A stretch of 63,838 nucleotides of DNA from an uncultured Clostridia bacterium (GTDB lineage Bacteria > Bacillota > Clostridia > Oscillospirales > CAG-272). The stretch spans positions 1 through 63,838 of the forward strand of contig CANQMS010000010.1 of the NCBI GenBank assembly GCA_947624995.1, given 5' to 3'. This document shows, piece by piece, positions 1-9,368 of this stretch (positions are counted from its first letter, which is position 1; each line of letters begins with the position of its first letter). The notes below the pieces were generated by a model. It was not told the origin of the DNA. It was given only the letters and a program-made list of their open reading frames with translations, and did no database searches. Both the position numbers and the translations under genes were made by a program.

Positions 1-24
1 CCCTCTTCGGGAGGCTTTTGTCGT
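1..24 (+). terminator. Possible terminator hairpin clipped by the window edge
   Basis: CCTC and GAGG arms close on a TTCG tetraloop and are followed by CTTTTG. This looks like the end of a rho-independent terminator for a plus-strand gene lying to the left. The 5' part is outside the window, so the call is weak. Confidence 0.35.
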
Positions 25-94
25 CCCGTTTTTTCTTGCTACGATTTTTTTATTTCTTTATTTCGCTCAGATCATAAGTTTTGGGGCAGATATA

Positions 95-889
95 TTATTC
101 TATGCCGTAAAACCTTTTTGAATTCTCCGCCGCCGACAGCGCGGCATCCTCAGCGCTCACCCCGAGCACTATGCCGAGTGCCGCCGCCGTATACGTCATA
201 TACGCCGAGAAATTCAGCTCTCCCCTGTGCGGGACGGGCGCAAGATACGGCGCGTCCGTTTCGAGCATGATGAGCCCGCGCGGCACTGCTCTCACCGCCT
301 CGCGCGTTTTTTCCGCGTTTTTGAACGTCAATACCCCGCCGAACGACATATAAACGCCCGCGTCCGCGTACTGCCGCGCCATCTCGGCGCTGCCGGAATA
401 GCAGTGCAGGAGCGTTTTCACGTCGCGGAAACCGCGCAGGATGTCAAAAACGTCTCCGTGCGCGTCCCTGTCGTGTATGACGACGGGGAGCCCGAGCTCG
501 CGCGCCAAAATAAGCTGCGCGCGGAAGAATTCCTTCTGTGTCTCCCGGTCCGTTTCCGGGTAGTGGTAGTCAAGACCTATCTCGCCGATCGCGACGACGC
601 GCTCCTCGCGCGCAAGAACGCGAAGCTCACGCACCGCGTCCGTGACGGACGGATATTTTCCCGTCTCCGTCGGATGGATCCCGACGGAGGCGAATATCTC
701 CGGGAGCTCGCCGCCGGACGCCTGTGCAAGCGCGATGCTCGCGCGCGACGTCTCAAGGTCGGCGCCGGAATTTACTATATATCCGACCCCGGCGGCCTTC
801 GCGTCCCGCAGAGCATCATGTGCGCCGCCCTCGTATTCGCGCGCGAATCTTTCGTCGTCGTAGTGCGCGTGGGAATCAAACAGCGTCAT
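95..889 (-). CDS. tatD: TatD family metal-dependent DNase
   Basis: Amidohydrolase-fold nuclease of the TatD/YcfH family, a cytoplasmic metal-dependent DNase implicated in DNA repair or turnover. The N-terminus carries the metal-binding FDSHAHYDD motif. Further family marks follow in order: an AIGEIGLDYHY segment, a VIHDRDAH segment, LLHCYSG, and the late LETDAPYLAP motif. I start at the ATG at 889, giving 264 residues beginning MTLFDSHAHYD, the family's usual start. An in-frame upstream start would overlap metG by 38 bases and add non-conserved residues. It lies 10 bases after metG and is probably co-transcribed with it, a pairing common in Firmicutes. Family assignment is firm; the physiological substrate is not known from sequence. 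Confidence 0.93.
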   Translation of the reverse strand: MTLFDSHAHYDDERFAREYEGGAHDALRDAKAAGVGYIVNSGADLETSRASIALAQASGGELPEIFASVGIHPTETGKYPSVTDAVRELRVLAREERVVAIGEIGLDYHYPETDRETQKEFFRAQLILARELGLPVVIHDRDAHGDVFDILRGFRDVKTLLHCYSGSAEMARQYADAGVYMSFGGVLTFKNAEKTREAVRAVPRGLIMLETDAPYLAPVPHRGELNFSAYMTYTAAALGIVLGVSAEDAALSAAENSKRFYGIE

Positions 890-899
890 TTTTATCCGA

Positions 900-2891
900 T
901 CATCTGACGCGCTCGCCATTCGGCGTGTCGGGCGCAAGGAATACGACGCGCACCTCGTCCTCGCCCGAGGCGAGTATCATGCCGCGGCTCTCAACGCCGC
1001 ACAGCGTCGCCGGCTTCAGATTCGCAACGACGATGACCTTTTTTCCGACAAGGTCCTCCGGCGCGTACCACTTTGCGATGCCGGAGACGACCTGCCGCTT
1101 TTCATATCCGAGGTCGAGCTGCAATTTCAGCAGCTTCTTCGCCTTCGGGACGCGCTCGCACGCGACGACCTCCGCCGTTCTCAGCTCGACGCCCATAAAG
1201 TCGTCTATTCCGATCTCGGCAACGCCCTCCGGGCGCGCGGACTCCGCCTTTGATCCCTTTGATTCCTCGGCTTCGGCAGCCTTTTCCTTTGCAGCGCGCT
1301 CCGCCGCTATCTCCGCGAGGAGCTTTTCCTCATCAATGCGCGCGAACAGCGGCGCCGCGTCACCGACGGTGCCGCCGGCGGCGAGCCCGCCGAAGCTCTC
1401 GAGCGCGTCATAATCGCGCATGTCCGTCCCGAGGGAAGACATGATCGCGTCCGAGGACGCGGGGATGAACGGATAGAGCAGCACGGCGCAGATCCTGATG
1501 GATTCGAGCAGGTTGTATATGACCGTGCCGAGGCGGGCGTGCTCCGCGTCCCCGCCCTTCGCGAGCGTCCACGGCGTCGTCTCGTCTATATACTTGTTAG
1601 CGCGGCGCAGCGCCGTGAAGATGCACTCGAGCGCGTCCGCGACGTGGAACGTGAGCATATTGCCGTAAACCCCGTCAACAGCCTTAAGGACCGCCGACTT
1701 CAGCTCCGCGTCAAGCTCCGTCTCCTCGCGGGGCGCGGGAACGGTGCCGCCGAAATATTTCTTCGTCATCGCGACGGTGCGCGAGACGAGATTCCCGAGG
1801 TTGTTCGCAAGATCGCTGTTGTAGCGGGAAACTATCGCCTCCCACGTGATGCTGCCGTCCTGCGCGTAAGGCATTTCGGACAGCGCGTAGTAGCGCACGC
1901 CGTCAACGCCGACGCGCTTAGCGATATCGTCCGCATAGAGAATGTTGCCCTTCGACTTGGACATCTTGTCGGCGCCGAAGTTGAACCACGGGTGACCGAA
2001 GACCTTTTTCGGCAGCGGCAGCCCCTGCGACATCAGAAAGATCGGCCAGTAGATCGTGTGGAAGCGGAGGATATCCTTGCCTATGACGTGGACCTCCGCG
2101 GGCCAGTATTTCTTGAATGCGTCCGGCTGATCCTCCCCGTTTTCCGGGTCGTATCCGAGCGCCGTCGCGTAGTTGAAGAGCGCGTCGAGCCACACGTATA
2201 TGACGTGCCGGTCGTCAAACGACACGGGGATCCCCCACCTGAACGAGGTGCGGGAGACACAGAGGTCCTGGAGCCCCGTGTATAGGAAATTGTTGAGCAT
2301 CTCCTTTTTGCGGGATTCGGGCTCGATGAATTCAGGGTGCTCTTCAATATATTTGATCAGCGCAGGCGCGTACTTGCTCGCGGCGAAGTAATACGCCTCC
2401 TCGCTCTTGCGCTCCACCGGTCTGCCGCAGTCGGGGCAGACACCGCCCACGACCTGCGTGTCGGTGAGAAAGCTCTCGCACGGGACGCAGTACCAGCCCT
2501 CGTATGTGCCCTTGTAAATGTCTCCGCGCTCGTACATCTCCTTGAAGACGTGCGCGACCGCAGCCTCGTGGTGCGCATCCGTCGTGCGGATAAAGTGGTC
2601 GTAGCTCGTGTTCATGAGATCCCAGAGCGCGCGCACCTCGCCCGCCACGCGGTCGACGAGCTGTTTCGGCGTGATCCCCTCCTTCGCGGCGAGGTTCTCG
2701 ATCTTCTCGCCGTGCTCGTCTGTCCCCGTGCAGAAGAAGACATCGGAGCCGAGCTGGCGGCGGAACCGCGCGACCGCATCCGTCATTATAACCTCATACG
2801 TATTTCCGATATGGGGCTTGCCGGATGCATACGCGATGGCGGTGGTGATATAATATTTCTCGTTCTTGTGTTCGCCGTAATGCTCTCTCAT
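900..2891 (-). CDS. metG: Methionyl-tRNA synthetase
   Basis: Charges tRNA-Met with methionine in the cytoplasm. At 663 residues it is the long bacterial form. The class I signatures are HIGN at residues 27-30 and KMSKSKGN near residue 300. A knuckle with two Cys-x2-Cys pairs (CVPC, CPDC) lies between about residues 128 and 148 in the connective region. The C-terminal ~110 residues form a tRNA-binding OB domain of the EMAPII/Trbp111 type (from DDFMGVELRTAEVV), which usually supports dimerisation. The start follows a weak AAAGG-like site. A consensus promoter sits at 2974-3002 with a leader of about 75 nt; no T-box motif is visible in it. tatD follows and probably shares the transcript. Confidence 0.97.
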   Translation of the reverse strand: MREHYGEHKNEKYYITTAIAYASGKPHIGNTYEVIMTDAVARFRRQLGSDVFFCTGTDEHGEKIENLAAKEGITPKQLVDRVAGEVRALWDLMNTSYDHFIRTTDAHHEAAVAHVFKEMYERGDIYKGTYEGWYCVPCESFLTDTQVVGGVCPDCGRPVERKSEEAYYFAASKYAPALIKYIEEHPEFIEPESRKKEMLNNFLYTGLQDLCVSRTSFRWGIPVSFDDRHVIYVWLDALFNYATALGYDPENGEDQPDAFKKYWPAEVHVIGKDILRFHTIYWPIFLMSQGLPLPKKVFGHPWFNFGADKMSKSKGNILYADDIAKRVGVDGVRYYALSEMPYAQDGSITWEAIVSRYNSDLANNLGNLVSRTVAMTKKYFGGTVPAPREETELDAELKSAVLKAVDGVYGNMLTFHVADALECIFTALRRANKYIDETTPWTLAKGGDAEHARLGTVIYNLLESIRICAVLLYPFIPASSDAIMSSLGTDMRDYDALESFGGLAAGGTVGDAAPLFARIDEEKLLAEIAAERAAKEKAAEAEESKGSKAESARPEGVAEIGIDDFMGVELRTAEVVACERVPKAKKLLKLQLDLGYEKRQVVSGIAKWYAPEDLVGKKVIVVANLKPATLCGVESRGMILASGEDEVRVVFLAPDTPNGERVR

Positions 2892-2973
2892 GAGTAGGTG
2901 ACCTTTCGTTTCGTCCGTTTTATACGTGCGGACGACGATTTATGACGGTATTTGTTCCCATCATACAGAGGGG

Positions 2974-3002
2974 ATTATAACACTCATTTCCGCAGATTGC
3001 AA
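2974..3002 (-). promoter_or_regulatory. Sigma-A promoter of metG-tatD
   Basis: Reading the minus strand, TTGCAA (2997-3002) is followed after 17 bases by TATAAT (2974-2979). The predicted start is near 2967, giving a ~75-nt leader with a small CGTCCG/CGGACG hairpin. Confidence 0.7.
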
Positions 3003-3012
3003 GCGATTTTCG

Positions 3013-4095
3013 CTATTTTGACGGATTTTGAACCCTGATTTCACCCGTTTCGGCGTCGCAGAGCAGTGTTTTCACACCACTGAGCCTCCAAAATAGCCTC
3101 CCGCCCGAATATATCGGCGTCAGATATTCCGCGTCCGTGCCGAGCATACGGGCGGCTTCGTTTCTGCCGATCTTAACGCCGCTGACGTCATATGATGCCG
3201 GTCGGTACATATAATATCCCGCCGCATCGAAAAATCGGACGCCGCCTCCGCGGGCGCAAACTCCGACCGTGACCGTCTCGTCCGTACAGAGCACCGTCTC
3301 GTCCGCGAGCCGGAACGTCCCGCAGAAGACGTACGTGTACCCGTCCGCCTCCGCCGCCTCCGAGACGAGCTCCGCCCTGCTTATTCCCGCCCCGCCAAGG
3401 AACTTTTTTGCCGCCGAAAGGCAGCTCTCCCTGCCGCGCACCTCGGCGCTTCCGTGCCTGTAAACATACATCGTTAAGAGCCTGCCGCCCGCCTTCGTTA
3501 TGTCTGCGGACGCGTTTTTGCACAGAAACGTGTACACCGGCGGGAACGTGCGGCTCTCCGCCGCCGTGAGTGATACCCCGCCGCCGACAAATCCCGCGGC
3601 GAGTCTGTGCGCCTCCGCCTCGCCGATCTCGTCCTGCCCGCGCAGCGTCGCCCACATCCCGTCCCGGGCGCCGGCAGTGCCCGACTCCGGAAGCGCTCGC
3701 CCAGCCGCCTCGTCCGCGCGCCTCACCGCCTCGAATATCGTGGCGCCGCCGTCAAGCGCGCCGCGGAGCGCCTCCGCCGTCTCGTCCGTGACGCTGCCGC
3801 TCAAAATCGCCGCGCGCAAGCCGTCCGCCTCCGCGCATCCGCCGAACAGCTCGCACCTTGAAAGCGCCTCCGCCGCAGCCCGCATCTCGCGCCGCCCGAG
3901 ATTCTCGCAGAGCGAGAGATACGCCTCGTAAGCGCACCGCTCCCTCATTTTGAGCGCCGCCTCGTTCTCCCTTTCTACATAGAGGTAAAATCCGTACGAT
4001 GCCGCGCACACAGCCGCCGTCAGGAGCAGCGACAGCGCGAGCGCCGCGCCGACGAGCGGATGCGTCCTATATTTTCTTTCCCGTTTTTTTCTCAT
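3013..4095 (-). CDS. ypeB: YpeB-like germination protein (PepSY-type repeats)
   Basis: A 360-residue protein with a basic N-terminus, one membrane segment at about residues 16-37 and a long extracytoplasmic part. Residues ~215-300 (AAKKFLGGAG, then ...VTVGVCARGGGVRFFDAAGYYMYR) have the spacing of the PepSY-like C-terminal domains of YpeB. A second short repeat follows (VSGVKIGRNEAARMLG ... FWRLSGVKTLLCDAETGEIRV). In Bacilli YpeB holds the spore cortex-lytic enzyme SleB in the inner spore membrane; a similar role here is inference. No sleB is adjacent, and I see no convincing sigma-A promoter upstream, which would fit forespore expression. Similarity is judged from pattern only, so the gene symbol is tentative. 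Confidence 0.6.
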   Translation of the reverse strand: MRKKRERKYRTHPLVGAALALSLLLTAAVCAASYGFYLYVERENEAALKMRERCAYEAYLSLCENLGRREMRAAAEALSRCELFGGCAEADGLRAAILSGSVTDETAEALRGALDGGATIFEAVRRADEAAGRALPESGTAGARDGMWATLRGQDEIGEAEAHRLAAGFVGGGVSLTAAESRTFPPVYTFLCKNASADITKAGGRLLTMYVYRHGSAEVRGRESCLSAAKKFLGGAGISRAELVSEAAEADGYTYVFCGTFRLADETVLCTDETVTVGVCARGGGVRFFDAAGYYMYRPASYDVSGVKIGRNEAARMLGTDAEYLTPIYSGGRLFWRLSGVKTLLCDAETGEIRVQNPSK

Positions 4096-4279
4096 ATCCC
4101 TATTTTGTCACGCGCGCGGAAAAAAAGCCGCAGAAATTTATGGCGCGCGAGCAAAATATAGGGGGCGCAATTTTCAAGCGTCCGCGACACCTGCGTGATC
4201 AGCACGGCGACTTTTATCCGGAGGACCTCGGCATCACTTCCCGGCATCATCCGCGCCGTAAGTTTCGGGGAACGGTTCC

Positions 4280-4308
4280 TTTACAATCTCGCAAACTTGT
4301 GTTATACT
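4280..4308 (+). promoter_or_regulatory. Sigma-A promoter of mtaB
   Basis: TTTACA (4280-4285), 17-base spacer, TATACT (4303-4308). The start codon of mtaB lies about 60 bases after the expected transcription start. The rest of the interval 4096-4279 holds no gene that I can support. Confidence 0.75.
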
Positions 4309-4375
4309 GCTTTTACTATATGAAAACCGCGCGAAAAGTGTTAAAACCGATCGGGAAATGCGGGAAAGGGCAAAA

Positions 4376-5692
4376 ATGGGTACCGAATGCAGGATGCCGG
4401 CAGCGTCAGTCATAACGCTCGGCTGCAAGGTAAATCAATACGAAAGCGAGGCGATCGCCGAGAGGCTGCGCGCCCTCGGCTTTGAGCTTGTGCCGGAGGG
4501 AGGGGACGCCGACGTTTACATAATCAACACGTGCGCCGTGACGGCGGAGGCGGAGCGGAAGAGCCGCCAGTATATACGCCGCGCCGCGCGCGGCGGGGGC
4601 GCCGTCATCGTCTGCGGCTGCCTTTCGCAGTCTCTGCCGTCGGCTGCCGCAGCCATAGGCGGGGTAGCCTCTGTCATCGGCAACAAGGACAAGCTGCGCG
4701 CCGCCGACGAGGCGCTCAATATTATCAAAAACGGCGTGCCCGACAAGCCCCGCATCCTCGTCTCGGACGGGGATATCGCCGGTATGCGGAAGATCGAGGA
4801 AATGTCGATAACGCACGCGCCTCGCACGCGAGCGTATGTCAAGATCTGCGACGGATGCGACGGGAGATGCGCATACTGCCTCATCCCGTCGATGCGCGGT
4901 CCCGTACGCTCGCGCGCGGAGGAGGATATCGTAAGCGAAGTCACGGCGCTGGCGCGGGGAGGCGTGCGCGAGGTCGTCCTCACCGGGATAGAGACGGCGT
5001 CATACGGGCGCGACACGGGGGGTGCGCTGACCGGTCTTATCCGCCGCGCCGCCGAAATTCCCGGCATCGAGCGCATTCGCTTGGGCTCGCTCGAGCCGAC
5101 CGTCATCACACCGGACTTCATCAATATGGCGAAGGAGACGAAGGCTCTCGTCCCGCACTATCACCTCTCGCTGCAAAGCGGCTGTTCGCGCACGCTCGCG
5201 GCGATGAGGCGGAAATATACCGCCGAGTCCGCTATGGCGCGCATGGAGGCGCTGCGCGCCGCCGTCCCCGGCGTCATGTTCACGACGGATCTCATCGTCG
5301 GATTCCCGGGTGAGACCGAGGAAGACTTTGAGGAAACGCTCGCCTTCGTCCGCAGGGTGAGATTTTTGCAGCTCCACGTCTTCGCGTTCTCCCAAAGACG
5401 CGGGACAGCCGCCGAAAAGATGGACGGACAGGTCCCCGAGAGCATAAAGCACGAGCGCTCGTCGCGCCTGATACAGCTCGGGGAAGACGTCAGAGACGCG
5501 CTTCTGCGCGAATATATCGCGGTCGGGAGCGCCCCGGTCCTCTTCGAATCCGACATCGACGGCATGCACTCCGGCAGGACCGCCTCCTTCGTCGAGGTCA
5601 GAACGCCGCCGGCGGGCGTCCGTCAGGGTGAGATACGCGACGTAAGGTTCATCTCTGTCAGGGACGGCGTCGTTTACGGCGAGGTGATCTGA
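4376..5692 (+). CDS. mtaB: tRNA t6A37 methylthiotransferase MtaB
   Basis: Radical-SAM methylthiotransferase of the MtaB (YqeV) family, which converts t6A to ms2t6A at position 37 of ANN-decoding tRNAs. The N-terminal MTTase domain has the three cluster cysteines (TLGCKVNQYES, NTCAVT, CGCLSQ). The radical-SAM CX3CX2C triad is in CDGCDGRCAYC at about residues 161-168. The TLGCKVNQYES signature favours MtaB over MiaB or RimO. A C-terminal TRAM-like part is short. The start at 4376 is chosen because GGGAAAGGG ends five bases before it; the in-frame ATG at 4358 lacks such a site. It is a single-gene unit with its own promoter and a shared terminator, convergent with ftsZ. Confidence 0.93.
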   Translation: MGTECRMPAASVITLGCKVNQYESEAIAERLRALGFELVPEGGDADVYIINTCAVTAEAERKSRQYIRRAARGGGAVIVCGCLSQSLPSAAAAIGGVASVIGNKDKLRAADEALNIIKNGVPDKPRILVSDGDIAGMRKIEEMSITHAPRTRAYVKICDGCDGRCAYCLIPSMRGPVRSRAEEDIVSEVTALARGGVREVVLTGIETASYGRDTGGALTGLIRRAAEIPGIERIRLGSLEPTVITPDFINMAKETKALVPHYHLSLQSGCSRTLAAMRRKYTAESAMARMEALRAAVPGVMFTTDLIVGFPGETEEDFEETLAFVRRVRFLQLHVFAFSQRRGTAAEKMDGQVPESIKHERSSRLIQLGEDVRDALLREYIAVGSAPVLFESDIDGMHSGRTASFVEVRTPPAGVRQGEIRDVRFISVRDGVVYGEVI

Positions 5693-5698
5693 AAAAAA

Positions 5699-5732
5699 GG
5701 TCCCGGAGGGATCATCCCTCCGGGACCGCTTT
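5699..5732. terminator. Bidirectional terminator between mtaB and ftsZ
   Basis: A GC-rich stem of at least 12 base pairs (GGTCCCGGAGGG with its complement) closes a five-base loop. It is flanked by seven A on the left and six T on the right, so it can end transcription from both convergent genes. Confidence 0.9.
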
Positions 5733-5734
5733 TT

Positions 5735-7009
5735 TCAGAATCTTCTTAACCCGCTGCCGCCGTTGTTCTTCGGCTTCTTGAGAATGTTCATCAAATCGTC
5801 GAAATCATCGTCGGACATCACGCCGTCGCCGGAATCGGTGAACGAATCCTCGCTCACCTTCGGCTGCGGCTGCGTGCCGCGCTGCTGCTTATATATGTCC
5901 TCGCCGTTGAAGTAGTCTTCCTCGTCCTCGGGAGCCTTCGGAGCGTCCGGGGTGCTCTTCTCGGGTGCGGCAGCCTCGGGAGCCGCCTCTGCAGCGGGCT
6001 TCGGACGCTCGGTGGGCGTCGGCGCCACATGGCGCTGGACCTTCGTGTCGTCCTTTCTTGCGAAGCCGGTCGCAATGATCGTGACCTTCATCTTGTCTTC
6101 GAGCTCGGGGTCGAGATTTGCGCCCCAGATTATGTTCGCGTCCGGATGAGCCTCGGCGGAGACCATCGTCGACGCCTGAATGACGTCGTCGAGTCCGATG
6201 TCGGGAGAGCCCGTGATGCTGACGAGGATCCCCGTCGCGCCGGAGATCGAGGTCTCGAGCAGCGGAGACGAGATCGCCGCCTTTGCGGCGAGCTCCGCCT
6301 TGTCCTTGCCGTTCGCCTCGCCGACACCCATGTGGGCGAGCCCGGCGTCCTTCATAATTGAAGAAACGTCGGCAAAGTCGAGGTTGACGAGCCCGGGGAC
6401 GTTAATGAGCTCGGATATGCTCTGCACGCCGTGGCGGAGCACATCGTCCGCGATCTCGAACGCGTTCATGAGCGTGATGCGAGCCTCGGAGACCTGTGCG
6501 AGCCTTTCATTCGGAATGACGACGAGCGAATCGACGTACTGGCGGAGGTTTTCTATGCCCTCCTCAGCCTGCGTCATCCTGCGCTTGCCTTCGAAAGCGA
6601 ACGGTTTTGTAACGATGCCGACGGTCAGGATGCCCATCTCCTTCGCCGCGCGGGCGACAACTGGAGCCGCGCCGGTTCCGGTACCGCCGCCCATGCCCGT
6701 TGTGATGAACACCATGTCAGCGCCCTGGATAGCGTTCTTGATCTCCTCGAGGTTTTCCTCAGCAGCCTGTCCGCCGACCTCGGGATTCGCGCCTGCGCCG
6801 TGACCCTTCGTGATCTTCTCGCCTATCGGGATCTTGTTCGGCGCGCTTGAATGAAGGAGCGCCTGCTTGTCCGTGTTGATGCAGATGAATTCAACGCCCC
6901 TGATGTGAGACGTGATCATCCTGTTGACGGCGTTTCCGCCGCCGCCGCCGACGCCTATGACCTTAATATTTACGCCGCTTTCAAAATTATCGTCAAGTTC
7001 GAATGCCAT
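5735..7009 (-). CDS. ftsZ: Cell division GTPase FtsZ
   Basis: Tubulin-like GTPase that polymerises into the cytokinetic Z ring on the inner membrane face. The nucleotide-binding tubulin signature GGGTGTG is at residues 107-113, with the T1-like [12 protein letters not shown] loop at about 19-31 and the T7-type residues around 200-215. The globular core runs to about residue 318. An acidic, Pro/Ala-rich linker of ~70 residues follows, then the tail [15 protein letters not shown], which is not the usual D-I-P-x-F-L/I-R peptide. A GGGAGG site lies eight bases before the ATG, and an AT-rich promoter is at 7075-7104. It is last in the dcw cluster; ftsA, its usual upstream partner, is missing. Confidence 0.98.
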   Translation of the reverse strand: MAFELDDNFESGVNIKVIGVGGGGGNAVNRMITSHIRGVEFICINTDKQALLHSSAPNKIPIGEKITKGHGAGANPEVGGQAAEENLEEIKNAIQGADMVFITTGMGGGTGTGAAPVVARAAKEMGILTVGIVTKPFAFEGKRRMTQAEEGIENLRQYVDSLVVIPNERLAQVSEARITLMNAFEIADDVLRHGVQSISELINVPGLVNLDFADVSSIMKDAGLAHMGVGEANGKDKAELAAKAAISSPLLETSISGATGILVSITGSPDIGLDDVIQASTMVSAEAHPDANIIWGANLDPELEDKMKVTIIATGFARKDDTKVQRHVAPTPTERPKPAAEAAPEAAAPEKSTPDAPKAPEDEEDYFNGEDIYKQQRGTQPQPKVSEDSFTDSGDGVMSDDDFDDLMNILKKPKNNGGSGLRRF

Positions 7010-7074
7010 TTAGTTTCCTCCCCGCCGCAGTCATTGTACGCCAGACGGGCGCACTGCGCGTTTATAAAGATACC

Positions 7075-7104
7075 ATTATATATAGAATAACATTTTTTTT
7101 GCAA
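7075..7104 (-). promoter_or_regulatory. Internal promoter of ftsZ
   Basis: On the minus strand TTGCAA (7099-7104), an A-rich 18-base spacer, then TATAAT (7075-7080). The interval ftsZ-ftsQ (7010-7189) is very AT-rich compared with its surroundings, which supports a regulatory role. It would give ftsZ extra expression independent of the mraZ promoter. Confidence 0.65.
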
Positions 7105-7189
7105 TTTTGCAATACATCTTTTGATTTTTAATCGCGCAAAACCGCATTTTTTAAAATTTTTTTCAAGGATACAGTATAACTCCGTCCTT

Positions 7190-8200
7190 TTACCAATCAA
7201 GCTCGAGCTGATTGTCTATTATTGCGCGGACACGGTTGACGTCGTCAAGGTATATCGTCCCCTTGTTTCCGCCCTCGAACTTCTCGCTCTTCATCACTTC
7301 AAACGCGAGCGTCAGCTTTATGTCTATATCCGTGACCGTCCCGAGCTCGAGGCGGAACCTGCCGTCATACGATATCGCAATATTGAATCTGTCGCTGACG
7401 TCGAGTATAGCCGTTTTTTCGCGCATCTGCTCGGTGCAAACCGCCTTCGCGGCGCGCAGCACGACGTCGAGCATGTCCCCTCCGAGCGACAGGACCTGCC
7501 CATCGCGGACTGCCTTGATGTCGCCGACCGGGAGCTTCAGCTTTATGAGCCCGCCCTCCGGAGGCTCGCTCCGCCTTTCAAGGACCCGCATTTCCGAGGT
7601 CAGAAGATAGTATTCGCCGTATACCTCGGCGAAAAATTCCGGGTCTTCCTCTGTCACCTCAAGCGTGAGCTTGTCCGGGATATTCCTGTGCAGCCTAACC
7701 TCTTTGATGTACGGGAACCTGTCTATGATCCTCTCGGATATCTCCCCCTCGTCTATCGACGGCGAGAACAGCTTCATCCCCGGCTCGAGCCCGCTCGCCG
7801 CAATGAGTATTTCCGCACCGTACCGCTCCGTACCCGTGACCTCGATGCTGTCGACGACGAGCACATACGAAAAGAGCAGGTACCCGACGAGCAGCAGCAC
7901 GAATCCGCCCGTTATGAGGAACGTGTAAAAGCGCCAGCGGACCTTGAATCTGCGCCGGCGCTCATGCTTCGACGTGACGGCGACGTTGTGCGCGAATTTG
8001 TCCTCGTATTCCTGCCGCTCCGCGTTGTCCTTGACAATGTCGTGTACCTTGGCGGCGAGCTCCGCCTGCTTTTTGTCGCTTTTTTTAGCGTACTTCGTCT
8101 TTCGCAGGATCCGGAAAAAGCGGCGGCGTTCCGTGATGTCCAGATCCTCCGTCGCGGCGACTATATTCGATACCTTGCGTTTTTTTCTGTTTTCCGCCAT
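7190..8200 (-). CDS. ftsQ: Cell division protein FtsQ/DivIB
   Basis: Bitopic divisome protein that bridges FtsL/FtsB-type partners and the septal synthase. It has 336 residues: a highly charged cytoplasmic N-terminus of ~88 residues, one membrane span (about 90-112, FYTFLITGGFVLLLVGYLLF), then an extracytoplasmic POTRA domain that begins at VVDSIEVTGTERYGAEILIAASG and includes the typical FPYIKEVRLHRNIPDKLTLEVTEEDPE core. A C-terminal beta domain follows. The long charged N-terminus is typical of the Gram-positive DivIB form. It lies 21 bases after murG. Confidence 0.93.
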   Translation of the reverse strand: MAENRKKRKVSNIVAATEDLDITERRRFFRILRKTKYAKKSDKKQAELAAKVHDIVKDNAERQEYEDKFAHNVAVTSKHERRRRFKVRWRFYTFLITGGFVLLLVGYLLFSYVLVVDSIEVTGTERYGAEILIAASGLEPGMKLFSPSIDEGEISERIIDRFPYIKEVRLHRNIPDKLTLEVTEEDPEFFAEVYGEYYLLTSEMRVLERRSEPPEGGLIKLKLPVGDIKAVRDGQVLSLGGDMLDVVLRAAKAVCTEQMREKTAILDVSDRFNIAISYDGRFRLELGTVTDIDIKLTLAFEVMKSEKFEGGNKGTIYLDDVNRVRAIIDNQLELDW

Positions 8201-8221
8201 TTTTCCGCTTCCCGCAAAAGA

Positions 8222-9343
8222 TCACACGTTTGTGAGCTTTTTTATTTCTTCCCAGATGCGTCTGTTCGCGTCCCCGACCGCGAAAGCGCCGGCAGCCTCG
8301 CCCATTCTCGCGCGGCGTCCGTCATCCCCGATCAGCTCGGACGCGGTCTTTATGAGCGCGCGCCCGCCGTCGAGATCCTTTTCCTCGATTATGACCGCCG
8401 CGTCCGCCTCGGCGAGCACGAGCGCGTTTTTGTACTGATGGTTCTCCGTCACGTTCGGGGACGGGACAAAGATCGCCGGGCGCCGCATCATCGCGACCTC
8501 GGAGATCGTCATGGCGCCGGCGCGGCATATTATGAGGTCCGCCGCCGCCATCTGCGCCGGCATGTCGTACAAATACTCGACAAGGCGCAGATTCGGCACA
8601 CCGCCGAGCCCGTATTCCGAAAAGAGACTGCTCGCGCGCTCCCATTCGATCGTCCCGACGGCGAGCGTATGCAGTATCTCCGGATGCTCCTTTGTGTAGT
8701 CGCGCATCATCGCGATGACAGCCTCGTTCACGTGTGTTGCGCCGAGGCTGCCGCCGTATGAGAGGATGACCTTTTCGTACCCCTCGGCGCCTATGGCGCG
8801 CCGGGCGGACGCGCGGTCCGTTTTGGGGTCAAAGCCGGCGCGCAGCGGGTTCCCGACGACGGTGAGCTTTTCCTCCGGGCATTTTTTCAGGTATTCCGCC
8901 GTTTTGGCGAAGTTCAGAAGGATCTTGTCCGTCCTGTCCGCGAGCATCCGGACGGCGACACCGGGGAACGCGTTCGACTCGTGCAGCACCGTCGGCACGC
9001 CCATCATCTGCGCCGCCCTCGCGACGGGCCAGCACACGTATCCGCCCGTCCCGATGACGATGTCGGGGCGGAACTCCTTTATTATTTCCTTCGCGCGGTA
9101 CGGAGACACCGCCGCAAGATATGCGGCGCGGATGTTCGACAAAGAGAGCGAACGGCGAAGCCCGCGCACGTCCACGTGGTAGAGCTTATATCCCGCCCTC
9201 GGGACGAGCCTGTTCTCGATCCCCCGCGGCGTCCCGACGAAAGCTATTTCGGAGCCGGGCGCGTTCAGCTTTATCGTCTCGGCTATCGCGAGCGCCGGAT
9301 TGACGTGACCGCTCGTGCCGCCGCCCGTCATAAGTACACGCAT
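8222..9343 (-). CDS. murG: UDP-GlcNAc transferase MurG
   Basis: Adds GlcNAc to lipid I to make lipid II on the cytoplasmic face of the membrane. GT28 glycosyltransferase of 373 residues. The first Rossmann domain opens with VLMTGGGTSGHVNPALAIAE and includes RGIENRLVPRAGY. The second has LSYGGSLGATHVNEAV and the UDP-GlcNAc site ICRAGAMTISEVAMMRRPAIFVPSP with NHQYKNA. A GAGG site six bases upstream supports the start. It is between ftsW and ftsQ, the usual place. Confidence 0.97.
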   Translation of the reverse strand: MRVLMTGGGTSGHVNPALAIAETIKLNAPGSEIAFVGTPRGIENRLVPRAGYKLYHVDVRGLRRSLSLSNIRAAYLAAVSPYRAKEIIKEFRPDIVIGTGGYVCWPVARAAQMMGVPTVLHESNAFPGVAVRMLADRTDKILLNFAKTAEYLKKCPEEKLTVVGNPLRAGFDPKTDRASARRAIGAEGYEKVILSYGGSLGATHVNEAVIAMMRDYTKEHPEILHTLAVGTIEWERASSLFSEYGLGGVPNLRLVEYLYDMPAQMAAADLIICRAGAMTISEVAMMRRPAIFVPSPNVTENHQYKNALVLAEADAAVIIEEKDLDGGRALIKTASELIGDDGRRARMGEAAGAFAVGDANRRIWEEIKKLTNV

Positions 9344-9368
9344 ATACTACCTCTCGGTGTTTGTTTTT

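Noticed and set aside
2892-2967. Possible T-box or SAM-type leader before metG
   Set aside because: The leader is only about 75 bases, and no T-box core, specifier loop or SAM motif is visible; there is just a six-base-pair hairpin.
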